Positions 34,302 through 42,888 are shown, numbered from the stretch's first letter. The stretch: DNA of 64,000 bases from Adlercreutzia equolifaciens (GCF_029076695.1 NZ_JARFIK010000001.1:558001-622000), one strand, 5' to 3'. Notes: generated by a model from the sequence alone, not told the origin. Translations and numbers: made by a program.

Positions 34302-36449
34302 ATGGACGTTTCAAAGGTAGTTGCTGAAGAGCTGGGGATTCGGCCTGGTCAGGTGCAGGCAGTGGTGTCGCTGCTGGCGGATGGGTGCACTATTCCCTTT
34401 ATTGCCCGCTATCGCAAGGAGGCCACGGGCGGGCTGGACGATGTGACGCTGCGTGCCTTGGCCGAGCGGCTCGACTACCTGGAGCGGCTGGAGGCGCGCA
34501 AGGCCGAGGTGCGGGCGGCCATCGAGGAGCAGGGGGCGCTCACAACCGCGCTGGCGCGCCAGATTGCCGAGGCGCCCAGCCTGCAGCGCGTCGAGGACTT
34601 CTACAAGCCTTTCAAGAAAAGCCGTGTCACACGGGCGTCGAAGGCGCGGGACGCGGGGCTCTCTCCGCTGGCCAACGCGCTCATGGGCCAGGGGCGTGCG
34701 GCGGTCGATCCGCTGCAGGAGGCCGCCCGTTTCGCGAAGCCAGGCACGGCGTATCCTGATGCCGCGTCTGCGCTGCAGGGCGCCTGCGACATTGTGGCCG
34801 AAACCGTGGCCGACAACCCCGACGCCCTCGACGAGCTGCGCGGCTTCGTGCGGCGTACCGGGCAGCTGACCTCGCGGGCTGCCACCGAGGAGGCCGCTCG
34901 GGACTTCGCCGCCTATGTGGACTTCGGCGAGTCGCTGGCTCGCATTCCCAGCCACCGCGTGTTGGCTCTGAACCGCGGCGAGAAGGAAGGGAAGCTGCGT
35001 GTGACCGTGGCGGTGGACAGCGACGAGGCCACCCAGCGGCTGGAACGGCGCTTCGTGCGCGGCCGCAGCTCCTGGCTGGAATGGCTGCAGCGCACCATCG
35101 CCGATAGTTGGAAGCGCCTGATGGCGCCGTCGCTGGAACGTGAGGCCCGGGCGGCGGCCACAGAGCGGGCCCAGAAGGACGCCATCGCCGTGTTCGCCAA
35201 GAACGCTGAGGCCCTGCTGCGCCAACGTCCCGTAAAGGGCGCGCGCATCATTGCGCTGGATCCGGGCTATCGCACCGGTTGCAAGGTGGCGGTCATCGAC
35301 GAGTATGGCGCGCTGCTGGACCACGGCACCATCTACCCCACGCCGCCGCGCAACCAGGTGGCCGAGGCGAAACGCGCCCTGGGCCAGTGGGCCGACCGCT
35401 ACGACGTGAACGTCATCGTTGTCGGCAATGGTACGGCCAGTCGCGAGACCGAAGAGGTAGTGGCCGACTTTATCGCCGAGTACGCGTGCCCGATGGAGTA
35501 CACCATCGTGAACGAGGCCGGTGCTTCGGTGTATTCCGCCTCTGAACTGGCCTCGCAGGAGCATCCCGACCTAGATGTGACCACGCGCGGCGCCCTCAGC
35601 CTGGGGCGCCGCCTGCAAGACCCTCTGGCCGAGCTCGTAAAGATTCCGCCCCAGTCCATCGGCGTGGGCCAATACCAGCACGACCTGGACCAGAAGGAGC
35701 TGGCCCGCACTCTGGCCGGCGTGGTGGAGCGCGTGGTGAACCAGGTGGGCGCCGACCTGAACACCGCCAGCGCCAGCCTTTTGGGCTACGTGGCCGGCAT
35801 CACGCCCACGGTGGCCCGCAATATTGTGGCTTATCGCGAGGAGAACGGCCCTTTCACCTCGCGGGCGCAGCTGAAGAAGGTGCCGAAGCTGGGACCCAAG
35901 GCCTTCCAGAACTGCGCGGGCTTTCTGCGCATCCGCGAGGGGCGTGAGCCGCTGGACGCCACGGGAGTGCACCCGGAAAGTTACGCCGTGGCCCGCGAGG
36001 TGCTCAAGCGCGGAGGTGTGACCTCTGCGGAAGTGGCGGCGGGCGGCGTGCCCGACCTGCGCCAGCGTCTGGGCAACCTGGATGTGCTGGCACAGCAGCT
36101 GGGCGTGGGCCTGCCGACGTTGACCGACATCGTGGCGGAATTGGAGAAGCCCGGGCGCGACCCGCGCGACGACGCCCCAGCCCCGGTGTTCAGCCGCGCC
36201 GTGCTATCCCTAGACGACCTGGAGCCGGGCATGGAGCTGACGGGCACCGTGCGCAACGTGGTGGATTTCGGCGCCTTCGTTGACATCGGCGTGAAGCAGG
36301 ATGGACTCGTGCACATCTCCAAGCTGGCCAACCGCTTCGTGAAGCACCCCACCGAGGTGGTCTCCGTCGGCGACACCGTCACCGTTTGGGTAGACTCCAT
36401 CGACCGCGACCGAGGTCGCATAGCCCTGTCCATGGTGAAGGGGAAGTGA
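34302..36449 (+). CDS. tex: Tex-family RNA-binding transcription accessory protein
   Basis: Protein of 715 residues, started at MDVSKVVAEELG with GAAGAAGG eight bases upstream; a TTG at 34284 adds six residues. Order of domains: helical Tex N-terminus (VVSLLADGCTIPFIARYRKEATGGLD), a YqgF/RNase H-like fold (IIALDPGYRTGCKVAVID), helix-hairpin-helix repeats (LNTASASLLGYVAGITPTVA), and a C-terminal S1 domain (GTVRNVVDFGAFVDIGVKQD). It binds nucleic acid and affects transcription. Its TGA stop is also the first three bases of an interspersed repeat. Confidence 0.95.
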   Translation: MDVSKVVAEELGIRPGQVQAVVSLLADGCTIPFIARYRKEATGGLDDVTLRALAERLDYLERLEARKAEVRAAIEEQGALTTALARQIAEAPSLQRVEDFYKPFKKSRVTRASKARDAGLSPLANALMGQGRAAVDPLQEAARFAKPGTAYPDAASALQGACDIVAETVADNPDALDELRGFVRRTGQLTSRAATEEAARDFAAYVDFGESLARIPSHRVLALNRGEKEGKLRVTVAVDSDEATQRLERRFVRGRSSWLEWLQRTIADSWKRLMAPSLEREARAAATERAQKDAIAVFAKNAEALLRQRPVKGARIIALDPGYRTGCKVAVIDEYGALLDHGTIYPTPPRNQVAEAKRALGQWADRYDVNVIVVGNGTASRETEEVVADFIAEYACPMEYTIVNEAGASVYSASELASQEHPDLDVTTRGALSLGRRLQDPLAELVKIPPQSIGVGQYQHDLDQKELARTLAGVVERVVNQVGADLNTASASLLGYVAGITPTVARNIVAYREENGPFTSRAQLKKVPKLGPKAFQNCAGFLRIREGREPLDATGVHPESYAVAREVLKRGGVTSAEVAAGGVPDLRQRLGNLDVLAQQLGVGLPTLTDIVAELEKPGRDPRDDAPAPVFSRAVLSLDDLEPGMELTGTVRNVVDFGAFVDIGVKQDGLVHISKLANRFVKHPTEVVSVGDTVTVWVDSIDRDRGRIALSMVKGK

Positions 36450-36475
36450 AACAGCCAGCCGTCTAACTTGTCTCA
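36447..36475 (+). repeat. Interspersed 29-bp repeat overlapping the tex stop codon
   Basis: Starts TGAAACAGCCAGCCG and ends TGTCTCA; 26 of 29 positions agree with the 29663 copy. Its first three bases are the tex stop codon TGA. Confidence 0.85.
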
Positions 36476-36572
36476 TGCATTTCGAATCGCCTCTTTTGCA
36501 AGTCGAGTCTTTTCTGATGTAAGGACGTCTCCCTCATCGTCATAATGAGCGGCGGATGAACAGGAGGCGATC

Positions 36573-37010
36573 ATGAAGCTGTCGGTTCAGCTGAACAAAA
36601 GCCTTGAGGAGCCGAGCGTGCTCGTTGAATACGCCGAGGTAGACCGTGAGGTCGAAGCAATATTGGCGGCGCTGAACAGCATAGGGACAGAGCTTGTCGG
36701 GCGAAGAGGGAAAGAGCTGGTGCGCATCCCCGCTGCCGAGGTACTGTACTGCGAATCGGTCGACGGGAGCGCGTTCCTCTATACCTCGGAGGCGGTCATC
36801 GAAAGCGCGTTGAGGCTCTCCGACATCGAGCAGAGGGTTCGCCATACCGGGTTCGTGCGTGTGTCGCGGACCATGCTCGTGAATCTCTACCGCGTCACTG
36901 GCTTGCGCCCGTTTCCGAATGCCCGGCTGCAGCTTCTCATGGACAACGGGGAGTACGTGGTCGCATCGCGTCAGTTCGCACCAACGGTCAAGAAGAAGCT
37001 CGGGCTGTGA
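36573..37010 (+). CDS. LytTR-domain transcriptional regulator
   Basis: Protein of 145 residues. A short N-terminal region of about 45 residues precedes a LytTR DNA-binding domain (IPAAEVLYCESVDGSAFLYT, FVRVSRTMLVNLYRVTGLRPF, VVASRQFAPTVKKKLGL). There is no receiver domain, so it belongs to the small LytTR regulators that are paired with DUF3021 membrane proteins. An AGGAGGCG site precedes the ATG. The partner begins 21 bases downstream. A decayed copy of its C-terminus lies near 38.8 kb. Confidence 0.9.
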   Translation: MKLSVQLNKSLEEPSVLVEYAEVDREVEAILAALNSIGTELVGRRGKELVRIPAAEVLYCESVDGSAFLYTSEAVIESALRLSDIEQRVRHTGFVRVSRTMLVNLYRVTGLRPFPNARLQLLMDNGEYVVASRQFAPTVKKKLGL

Positions 37011-37031
37011 GCCCTGATGAAGGGAGAACCC

Positions 37032-37472
37032 ATGAAAGATATGGTCAAGAACGCGCTCGTTCATGCGTGCGTCTACTTTACTATCGCGATGGCCCTGTGG
37101 CTTATTGTCGGCTTCGTGTTCGCCGGGCCGGTTGAGGGCATCGTCGTGTCGGCGTCGATCCTAGCTGCCTGCGTGTTCATGGCGCTCTTGCAGAGCCTCT
37201 GGTTCACCGACCGCGTCATGAAGCGGCCGGGATACCCCGTGCGCATCTTAGGTTTCGGCGTCTGCGGCATCGTCGTGCTCGGCGCGTGCGCATGGCTCGG
37301 CGGCTGGGTGCCGCGCGCCGTTCCGGAGGCGTGGATCACGTTCGCGGTGATATACCTCCTGCTGCTGGTTCTTTTCACCGTCGTGTTCTCGTTCGTCTAC
37401 CGCAATGAGGTGGCAAAGTACAGCGATGCCTTGAAGCGGTTCAAAGCCAGGGGGAGTGAAGGCGGACAGTAA
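37032..37472 (+). CDS. DUF3021-family membrane protein, partner of LytTR regulator
   Basis: Protein of 146 residues begun at MKDMVKNALVHAC after AAGGGAGA; a frame start at 37017 would add five residues. Four membrane helices match DUF3021, and the C-terminal cytoplasmic helix is basic (VAKYSDALKRFKARG). In related LytTR-DUF3021 pairs the membrane protein restrains or senses for the regulator. It is probably co-transcribed with the LytTR gene. Confidence 0.82.
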   Translation: MKDMVKNALVHACVYFTIAMALWLIVGFVFAGPVEGIVVSASILAACVFMALLQSLWFTDRVMKRPGYPVRILGFGVCGIVVLGACAWLGGWVPRAVPEAWITFAVIYLLLLVLFTVVFSFVYRNEVAKYSDALKRFKARGSEGGQ

Positions 37473-37523
37473 GGGCAAAGCGACGCCCTTTGGCCTCGGT
37501 CTTGCTTGATCGCGACGGTTCCG

Positions 37524-38117
37524 TTAAACGCAAATCCCTTGGAGGTACGAGTGCAGAGCCTCTTTTGCCTTTGAGGCCGGCAGGGATTTCGGGGAGGCGA
37601 GCATCTGCAGGGTGAGGCCGTCGACGAACGCCTGCAGGTTTACCGCTTCGAGATCTTTGTTGGCATCGGCGCGCAGCAGTTCTGCCTCGTCCAGAGTCTC
37701 GATGCAGGAACGTGCAACCTGTCCAAGGAGGTGCTGCATAGCGCTGCTTGCCTCTGTCAGCGAGGGTTCCACCAGCGCTTCGGCAGTGAAGGCCAGCCAC
37801 GTTCTCGCCTCCGCCTCCCGAGTCTTGTCGAGGGGAAGCAGCTCGTAGAGAACGTGCTGCACTGCGGCGAGAGGGTCGTGGGCGGGGGAAGGAGTCGCGT
37901 CGATACGGGCGGCGGCGTTTGCCACCGCCTGGTCCATGGCGAAAAGATAAATGTCCTTCGAGCTCTTGAAGACGTGCTGGACGGAGCCGACAGACAAATG
38001 CGCGGCTTCTGCAATGTTGCGCACGGTAGCTCCCTTGAGTCCTTGGGTGGCTACGAGGCTCCAAGCGGTTTGAGCGATGAGCCGTTTGCGCTCTTCTCTG
38101 TCGATGTTTCGCGGCAT
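37524..38117 (-). CDS. TetR-family transcriptional repressor
   Basis: Protein of 197 residues. The N-terminal helix-turn-helix is RLIAQTAWSLVATQGLKGAT, then VRNIAEAAHLSVGSVQHVFKSS, and the C-terminal domain resembles the BetI-type ligand domain. It is divergent from the membrane protein gene at 38185; two overlapping TAATACA..TGTATTA palindromes lie between them. It should repress itself and that gene. The inducer is unknown. Confidence 0.92.
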   Translation of the reverse strand: MPRNIDREERKRLIAQTAWSLVATQGLKGATVRNIAEAAHLSVGSVQHVFKSSKDIYLFAMDQAVANAAARIDATPSPAHDPLAAVQHVLYELLPLDKTREAEARTWLAFTAEALVEPSLTEASSAMQHLLGQVARSCIETLDEAELLRADANKDLEAVNLQAFVDGLTLQMLASPKSLPASKAKEALHSYLQGICV

Positions 38118-38141
38118 GGGCTTCCTTTCTCTCGATCATTC

Positions 38142-38171
38142 TAATACAATTGTATTAATACAGTTGTATTA
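38142..38171. promoter_or_regulatory. Two overlapping TetR operators
   Basis: TAATACAATTGTATTA (38142-38157, a perfect 16-bp palindrome) and TAATACAGTTGTATTA (38156-38171, two central mismatches) overlap by two bases with a 14-bp period. They fill the 67-bp divergent gap between the tetR gene and the TTG-started membrane gene. Confidence 0.8.
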
Positions 38172-38184
38172 GAAAGGAGAAGTT

Positions 38185-38754
38185 TTGGAAAGCCGGCAGG
38201 GTATACTCCGCGAAGCGAAATGGACCGACGTCTTTTGGCGCGGGCTCTATGAGGCGCAGGTTGGGGAGAGCTCCTACACGGTCGAGATCGACTACTTCGA
38301 CATCCGCGAGCGGATTGCCCTTTATCGCAACGGCGTGCTCGTGGATTCCCAGAAATCGCCTGCCGCCTTTGAGCTTCCGGAGGGAGGCAGGATCGAGGCG
38401 GCCATGGCGCTTTACGGGGTGAAGTACGCGCGAGTGGTCGGCAGCGGACGGAGCGGTGGCGGGGAAGCACAGCTCGCTCCGGCGCCCGGCAGCGCCGAGC
38501 ACCTCCGTCTGCGTTTTGCCCGGCAGCATCCGGCGTTAAGCCGGCTCATTGCGGTTCTCGCGTGGGTCGTACTTGTGGTTGCATTGGTGACGCAACTGCC
38601 CGTCACGCTGAACAGCCTTGGGAACTGGGTTGGGCTTGCGGTGCCCACCTTCGCACTGCCGAGCTGGGCAAACACGGCATTGGCCGTTGCGGGCCTGCTC
38701 GCCGCCCTCGACCGTGCCTTCCGCATGAAGCACAATCCGCTGCTGGATGATTGA
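38185..38754 (+). CDS. Membrane protein of unknown function under TetR control
   Basis: Protein of 189 residues. It starts at TTG, five bases after AAAGGAGA; no ATG is available in frame near the start. Residues 1-90 are soluble (SSYTVEIDYFDIRERIALYR, SPAAFELPEGGRIEAAMALYG), followed by a Gly/Ala-rich linker and two C-terminal membrane helices. No function was recognised. Two TetR operators lie directly upstream, so expression probably follows the inducer of the divergent repressor. Confidence 0.75.
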   Translation: MESRQGILREAKWTDVFWRGLYEAQVGESSYTVEIDYFDIRERIALYRNGVLVDSQKSPAAFELPEGGRIEAAMALYGVKYARVVGSGRSGGGEAQLAPAPGSAEHLRLRFARQHPALSRLIAVLAWVVLVVALVTQLPVTLNSLGNWVGLAVPTFALPSWANTALAVAGLLAALDRAFRMKHNPLLDD

Positions 38755-38771
38755 TGAAAGGGCGAAAACGG

Positions 38772-38829
38772 GGCGACGTGGTCGCGTCGCGTCGATTCGT
38801 GCCGATAGTCAAGAAGAAACTCGGATACC
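38772..38829 (+). pseudogene. Remnant of a second LytTR gene (C-terminal end)
   Basis: The bases encode GDVVASRRFVPIVKKKLG, very similar to the end of the LytTR protein at 36573 (GEYVVASRQFAPTVKKKLG). Nothing upstream in this frame continues the domain and the frame runs on past the normal end. It is a short relic of a duplicated or displaced LytTR gene. Confidence 0.7.
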
Positions 38830-38990
38830 CCTTCGCCCGACTCCCGCTTCGCCACCGTCTGGCGCGACTGAGCGGGAGAGAAGTCGCGCCTCTGTTGCTT
38901 TGCTAAGATGGGGCAAGTCGGATGGGTAGCTGTCTGGTTCCGTCGTGTTGACTATTCGAAGCAGCTTAAGATCAGCGTTGGAGGGTGAAG

Positions 38991-39464
38991 ATGCAGTTCG
39001 GTTTCTCGGCAGTCGGCTTGGTCATGCTCGCCATGCTGTTCGTGCCTAACATAATCTGGGGGAGAAGGCGGCCCCTCGGGTACAGCGAAATCGCAGAGCG
39101 CGAAAGCCCTGCACTCTGCATCCTCGAGCGTGTCGGCCAGGTCGCCGTTACGGCTTCGGCCCTGATTTTCGTCTGCCCGGAGGGCTACGCCATGCCCTGG
39201 CTCTTGTGGCTCGCGTCGGCGTTTGTCCTGATGCTGCTCTACGAGGCTGCCTGGGTGCGCTACTTTAGAAGCGATGGGGAAGTACGGGACATGTATCGGC
39301 CTTTGGGCTTCATCCCTGTGCCCTTGGCGACGCTCCCAGTGGCGGCGTTCGTCCTTCTGGGCATCTGGCAACAGGCGCCGATCACAGTTGCTGCCGCCAT
39401 AGTCCTTGGTGTCGGCCACGTTGGCATACACCTCGGCCATCTCAAGGATTGCCGGAAAGTGTGA
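38991..39464 (+). CDS. Small membrane protein of unknown function
   Basis: Protein of 157 residues started at MQFGFSAVG, seven bases after TTGGAGGG; a GTG two codons earlier is less well placed. It has five hydrophobic segments, with a polar loop after the first (RRRPLGYSEIAERESPALCILERVGQ). No family was recognised by name. It has no close partner: a LytTR relic lies before and a GyrI-like fragment after. Confidence 0.65.
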   Translation: MQFGFSAVGLVMLAMLFVPNIIWGRRRPLGYSEIAERESPALCILERVGQVAVTASALIFVCPEGYAMPWLLWLASAFVLMLLYEAAWVRYFRSDGEVRDMYRPLGFIPVPLATLPVAAFVLLGIWQQAPITVAAAIVLGVGHVGIHLGHLKDCRKV

Positions 39465-39537
39465 CGCCTCCCACGACCAGACACGAAATCTGCTCGTTGA
39501 CGTTGGAGCCGTATTGCGCTCGAGGTAATTTTTTTTA

Positions 39538-39780
39538 TCAGGTAATTGATGAGAGTTTCTCCGGCGCGCTCAACGATGTTCTCTTCTTCGCCGTAGCCTC
39601 AGCAATGGCCCATTCGAAGTCTTCCCTCGTGACGAAGTCGGGAAGGCGGATGCAGGAGATGAAGCTCAAGTCTTCCTTGCGCGAGTAGTCGATTTCGCCC
39701 GTCGCGCCGTCCTGCCACCAGAAGCCCTCGAGCGGCGGCACTACGTAATCGAAATAGCCCGCTATCTGGCGGTCACCCCT
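39538..39780 (-). pseudogene. Internal fragment of a GyrI-like ligand-binding domain protein
   Basis: Eighty codons bounded by a TGA in frame upstream. The stretch AGYFDYVVPPLEGFWWQDG, IDYSRKEDLSFISCIRLPDFV and TREDFEWAIAEATAKKR matches the middle of GyrI-like/YdeE-type proteins of about 210 residues. Both ends are missing. The 562-bp interval 39465-40026 holds only this fragment and one repeat copy. Confidence 0.75.
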
Positions 39781-39827
39781 TCAATCGGATTAGCGCCAAT
39801 TATCTCATGCCATGCAGGACGGGGGAA

Positions 39828-39856
39828 TGAGATAGCCAACCGTCTGACTCCTGTCG
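39828..39856 (+). repeat. Interspersed repeat, degenerate copy
   Basis: TGAGATAGCCAACCGTCTGA then CTCCTGTC: the first 20 bases match the consensus with one change, and the right end has lost the TGTCTCA arm. Confidence 0.75.
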
Positions 39857-40026
39857 GTACCGTGCGGCAACAAGTGGTAAAACTTCTCAAGGGCCGTTTT
39901 ATTATGGTCTTCTAGCCGTGTCCTTGTCTTTCATTGAGCGGGAGGCGCTTTGACGCTTGGGCCAGCTTCTATCATGCCCCGTCTTGAGCAACAAGCGGCA
40001 AGGGCATCTGCGACGGAAGGAGCATC

Positions 40027-40473
40027 GTGAAGCACAGAGTGAGAGTTACTGTTCTAGAAACGACCCTCAATAAAGAATTGCAGGAGAAGTATCTGGCCGA
40101 TCCGAATAGCGGAAGCTGTCCCTGCTTCAAGCCTGGTGACGTGTTCGAGTTCTGGCGCGAGGCGGAACGCGACGACTTCTATCGTCTCGGGCGCGGCTGT
40201 GGCCTGCGCGCGGGCGAGCTGGGCGAATTGGATTTTCCTTGCGGTGAGGCGTGGGACTGCATAAGTCGCTACATCTACGCGGGCCTTCAGGGCGGCGCAT
40301 TCATGCATAAGTGGACGAATGACGATCGCGTGATGATCGCCTGTTGCAACGACGGCACGCGCCCGGTGATCTTCAAGCTGGAGCGCATCGATATCCCCGA
40401 GGATGCGAGCGATGAGGCCTACCTCCGCGATCATGACTTTACCTCCAGCAAGGATGAAGCCTACACGGGATAA
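40027..40473 (+). CDS. TIGR04076-family protein
   Basis: Protein of 148 residues starting at GTG with GGAAGGAG eight bases upstream. RVRVTVLETTLNKELQEKYL, CPCFKPGDVFEF, CGEAWDCISRYIYAGLQGG and CNDGTRPVIFKLERI match the TIGR04076 family of small Cys-containing proteins of unknown function, often found beside flavin or radical enzymes in anaerobes. Several cysteines (for example CPC) suggest metal binding. It stands alone here. Confidence 0.8.
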   Translation: MKHRVRVTVLETTLNKELQEKYLADPNSGSCPCFKPGDVFEFWREAERDDFYRLGRGCGLRAGELGELDFPCGEAWDCISRYIYAGLQGGAFMHKWTNDDRVMIACCNDGTRPVIFKLERIDIPEDASDEAYLRDHDFTSSKDEAYTG

Positions 40474-40551
40474 AGCACCTCGGCCTCCTCGCAGCATATG
40501 GCTTATTGACCTCGGATGCATTGTCTCACGCCGCGCACAGTGTTGCCGAGC

Positions 40552-40770
40552 TTAGTAGTCGATAACAATTCGCCGGCACTCTCGGCAGATGTCGGCGGCC
40601 AGCGCCGTGCGGCCGCCGATCTTGGGTGCGGTCAGCTCCACGAAGCCTGGAGCGTGGCGGGCGTTCTCGAAGGCGCTCGGCACCTCGTCGGCGAAGCTCA
40701 GAGCCCCGTCTTTCGTGCTGAAGAGGTGCCCCGATTCAAGCTCTTGCCCGCATTTGTGGCACTTTGTCAT
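40552..40770 (-). CDS. Small zinc-ribbon protein
   Basis: Protein of 72 residues with CHKCGQELESGHLF at the start and CRECRRIVIDY at the end: two CxxC pairs that would form a single zinc ribbon. The middle is polar. It starts nine bases after the stop of the small DUF4177-like gene on the same strand and is probably the last gene of that operon. Confidence 0.7.
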   Translation of the reverse strand: MTKCHKCGQELESGHLFSTKDGALSFADEVPSAFENARHAPGFVELTAPKIGGRTALAADICRECRRIVIDY

Positions 40771-40779
40771 GATTGGCGC

Positions 40780-40965
40780 CTAGCCTTTCTGAAACACAAG
40801 GGTGATGATGAGGGTCTTGCCTGTGGGCCCGAACTTTGTTGGTACGAAGCCGCTGTAGGCGAAGCCCTTCTCGGCGTACTCGGTTATGACCGGCTTGAAA
40901 CCGTTCAACTCGGCGTTCCAGGCTGGGTTGTTTTCGAGATCCATGGTGACGAACTCGGTTTGCAT
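40780..40965 (-). CDS. Small DUF4177-like protein
   Basis: Protein of 61 residues started at MQTEFVTMDLEN after AAAGGAACTGAC. The layout (short strand, a NAELNGFKPVITEYAEKG helix, then YSGFVPTKFGPTGKTLIITL and a final FQK) resembles DUF4177-like proteins that accompany XRE/AbrB regulators; the match is by eye. It directly follows the XRE-AbrB gene, overlapping nothing and only one base apart, so the two are coupled. Confidence 0.65.
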   Translation of the reverse strand: MQTEFVTMDLENNPAWNAELNGFKPVITEYAEKGFAYSGFVPTKFGPTGKTLIITLVFQKG

Positions 40966-40966
40966 G

Positions 40967-41419
40967 TCAGTTCCTTTCATCGGCGTTGTTTGTGATGGAG
41001 GCATTGACCGCTCGCCCGAACATCTCGAGCCTGGCCTCGGCGTCCTCGAGCCGCTGAAGGGCGATGCCCTGGGACTCGTCGCCCAGGATCAGCAGCTCGG
41101 CTCCCGCTTCCAGCCCGAACACCTCTCGGGCCTTCTTCGGGATGACGATCTGCCCGCGCTCGCCTATCTTCGCGATGCCGAAGATGTGCAGCCCAGCCGG
41201 GGGGATGGGGTAGCCGGCGCGCTCCTCGGAATGGTTCACCAGGTCGTCGAGCCGCACCTTGAACAGCCGCGCCAGCGCTTGGGCGTTCACGAGGTCGGGC
41301 ACCGCCTCGCCCGACTCCCACTTCGCCACCGTTTGGCGCGACACGCCCAGGCGCTCGGCCAGCACCTCCTGGGTGAGCGAGTCTCGGGCCCGCAGCGCCT
41401 GAATGTTCTGAGAGATCAT
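40967..41419 (-). CDS. XRE helix-turn-helix plus AbrB/SpoVT-domain regulator
   Basis: Protein of 150 residues, started at MISQNIQALRAR with GGAGGT nine bases upstream; an ATG three codons earlier is too close to the site. Residues 1-65 are an XRE domain (LTQEVLAERLGVSRQTVAKWESGE) and 80-125 an AbrB swapped-hairpin (IFGIAKIGERGQIVIPKKAR). The pairing of two DNA-binding domains is known in Firmicutes and Actinobacteria regulators. It leads a three-gene operon with the DUF4177-like and zinc-ribbon proteins. Confidence 0.88.
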   Translation of the reverse strand: MISQNIQALRARDSLTQEVLAERLGVSRQTVAKWESGEAVPDLVNAQALARLFKVRLDDLVNHSEERAGYPIPPAGLHIFGIAKIGERGQIVIPKKAREVFGLEAGAELLILGDESQGIALQRLEDAEARLEMFGRAVNASITNNADERN

Positions 41420-41581
41420 ATCTTTCATACCTCCGATGAGATTATCCAGTGACACGCTGGAGTACGCCACCAACTAGGCGCGTCATTTTCACGGTGAAAA
41501 TGTAACTCAAAGTTGGCATGGGAGTGAACGCGAAGAAGCTTTGCACCTGCGGTCGCCGTCTTGCGGTTCGTGGTCTCTTCT

Positions 41582-41956
41582 TTAGTCCAATATATCAGCC
41601 GCCTTCGAGGGCAAATCCTCAGGCGAGACTTCTTCCCAATACACCACACCGCGAAGCGGCTCGAGCTTGAGTTCGAGGTATGCGTCTTGGCGCAGTTCGT
41701 GCGCTGCGCCGAACGAGGCCTCAATCTTGTGGCCGTCTTGGTTTGCGGCGGGAAGCTGGTAGACGAAAGGCTCGCTCGACTGGAGGTGGATGACGTCTCC
41801 CGTTGAATCGTTTTCTGCCACGTGCGCGTTGTCGACCTTGGTGTAGTACGTGCCGCTGGATAAAAGATTGGTGCTGAAACCGAGATAGAAAAATCCGGCT
41901 CCCAAAATGATGACGACAAGCACCGCTGCGATGCCCAGGGCCTTCCCCTTACTCAT
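41582..41956 (-). CDS. YxeA-like (DUF1093) secreted or membrane-anchored protein
   Basis: Protein of 124 residues begun at MSKGKALGIAA after GGAAAGGAAG; the frame upstream adds 21 residues with no site. A single N-terminal helix (ALGIAAVLVVIILGAGFFYLG) anchors or exports it. The rest, with GTYYTKVDNAHV and AYLELKLEPLRGVVYWEEV, resembles the YxeA/DUF1093 beta-barrel family. Function is unknown. It stands alone between the XRE-AbrB operon and a repeat copy. Confidence 0.75.
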   Translation of the reverse strand: MSKGKALGIAAVLVVIILGAGFFYLGFSTNLLSSGTYYTKVDNAHVAENDSTGDVIHLQSSEPFVYQLPAANQDGHKIEASFGAAHELRQDAYLELKLEPLRGVVYWEEVSPEDLPSKAADILD

Positions 41957-42083
41957 TTCGCTTCCTTTCCCTCGGGGGTTCTTGAGACCATGATGCTCCT
42001 CGGGAAAGCCTGCCACCATCGATTGGGCTTACATCAAGCGAACATGCTTGAAAGGTTTCGGGGGATCCCGGGGATCCTCAGAA

Positions 42084-42103
42084 TGAGACGGTTGGCTGTC
42101 TCA
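42084..42103 (-). repeat. Interspersed repeat, short copy
   Basis: TGAGACGGTTGGCTGTCTCA: both inverted ends and half the core, missing nine internal bases relative to the 20838 copy. A degenerate second half (TTGGTTGTCGCCTC) follows. Confidence 0.8.
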
Positions 42104-42147
42104 TTGGTTGTCGCCTCGCTGTGAGAAGCCCCAGATCAACCCTCCCT

Positions 42148-42198
42148 GTCAAGAACTCTTGACGCGTAAAACTGTCGCTTTCCCGTCGATGTCAAGAA
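42148..42198. promoter_or_regulatory. Candidate operators of the XRE/membrane regulator
   Basis: GTCAAGAACTCTTGAC (42148-42163) has 7-bp inverted arms, and TGTCAAGAAC recurs once more about 42 bases later. Both lie within 110 bases before the XRE gene's GTG start. Confidence 0.45.
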
Positions 42199-42255
42199 CA
42201 TCGGGTGGTACGCTTGAGGCACTCGTGGAATCCTCGTCTCGGAAAGGAGGCGCCG

Positions 42256-42888
42256 GTGGAACTGCCGCAGCAGCTGAAAGCGAACCGTGAGCGTTTGGGG
42301 CTCACCCAGGAGGACGTGGCCCAGCGCATCTTCGTCAGCCGCCAGACTATGTCCAGCTGGGAGACGGGCAAGACCTACCCGGACGTGCAATCGCTTCTGC
42401 TGCTGAGCAACTTGTTCGGCGTCTCCATCGATTCGCTTGTGAAAGGAGACGTGGAAACCATGAGAGAGACCATTGTTAAGGACGCAGTGAGGATGGAGCG
42501 CCTTTCCATCGGGATGGTCGGGCTGCTTTTGGCTGGAGTGGCCTGTCTTGCAGGTTGGGACCTCATCTGGGACGAGCCGGTGGCATCGGTGCCGTGGCTT
42601 ACCTGGGGCTTCGTGTTGGGCATGCTGCTTTTCGCTCTGTGCAGCGCGCTGGCCCTGGTGTGCGCGTGGCATGTCGAGAGGCTGAAGAAGGACCATGATC
42701 TGGTGACGTTTCGCGAGATCAGCGCTTTCATGGACGGCAAGGACGCCGAGGAAATCGCGCATCTTGACCCTGATGCTTTCTCGAGAAAGCATCCGTGGGC
42801 TGCCAACGCGATGAAGGTGCTGGCGGGCGGTGCCGCCGCTTTGATTCTCGGGTTCGTGGTCGGCAGCATCGTCAGCAGTCTGCACTAA
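42256..42888 (+). CDS. XRE-family regulator with membrane domain
   Basis: Protein of 210 residues. GTG start with GGAAAGGAGG six bases before; the frame is open 17 codons further without a site. Residues 1-65 form an XRE domain (LGLTQEDVAQRIFVSRQTMSSWETGKTYP, then DVQSLLLLSNLFGVSIDSL), followed by two or three helices and a further one at the C-terminus. A paralogue with the same layout is at 61357-61965. It may sense membrane state; the target genes are unknown. Confidence 0.88.
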   Translation: MELPQQLKANRERLGLTQEDVAQRIFVSRQTMSSWETGKTYPDVQSLLLLSNLFGVSIDSLVKGDVETMRETIVKDAVRMERLSIGMVGLLLAGVACLAGWDLIWDEPVASVPWLTWGFVLGMLLFALCSALALVCAWHVERLKKDHDLVTFREISAFMDGKDAEEIAHLDPDAFSRKHPWAANAMKVLAGGAAALILGFVVGSIVSSLH

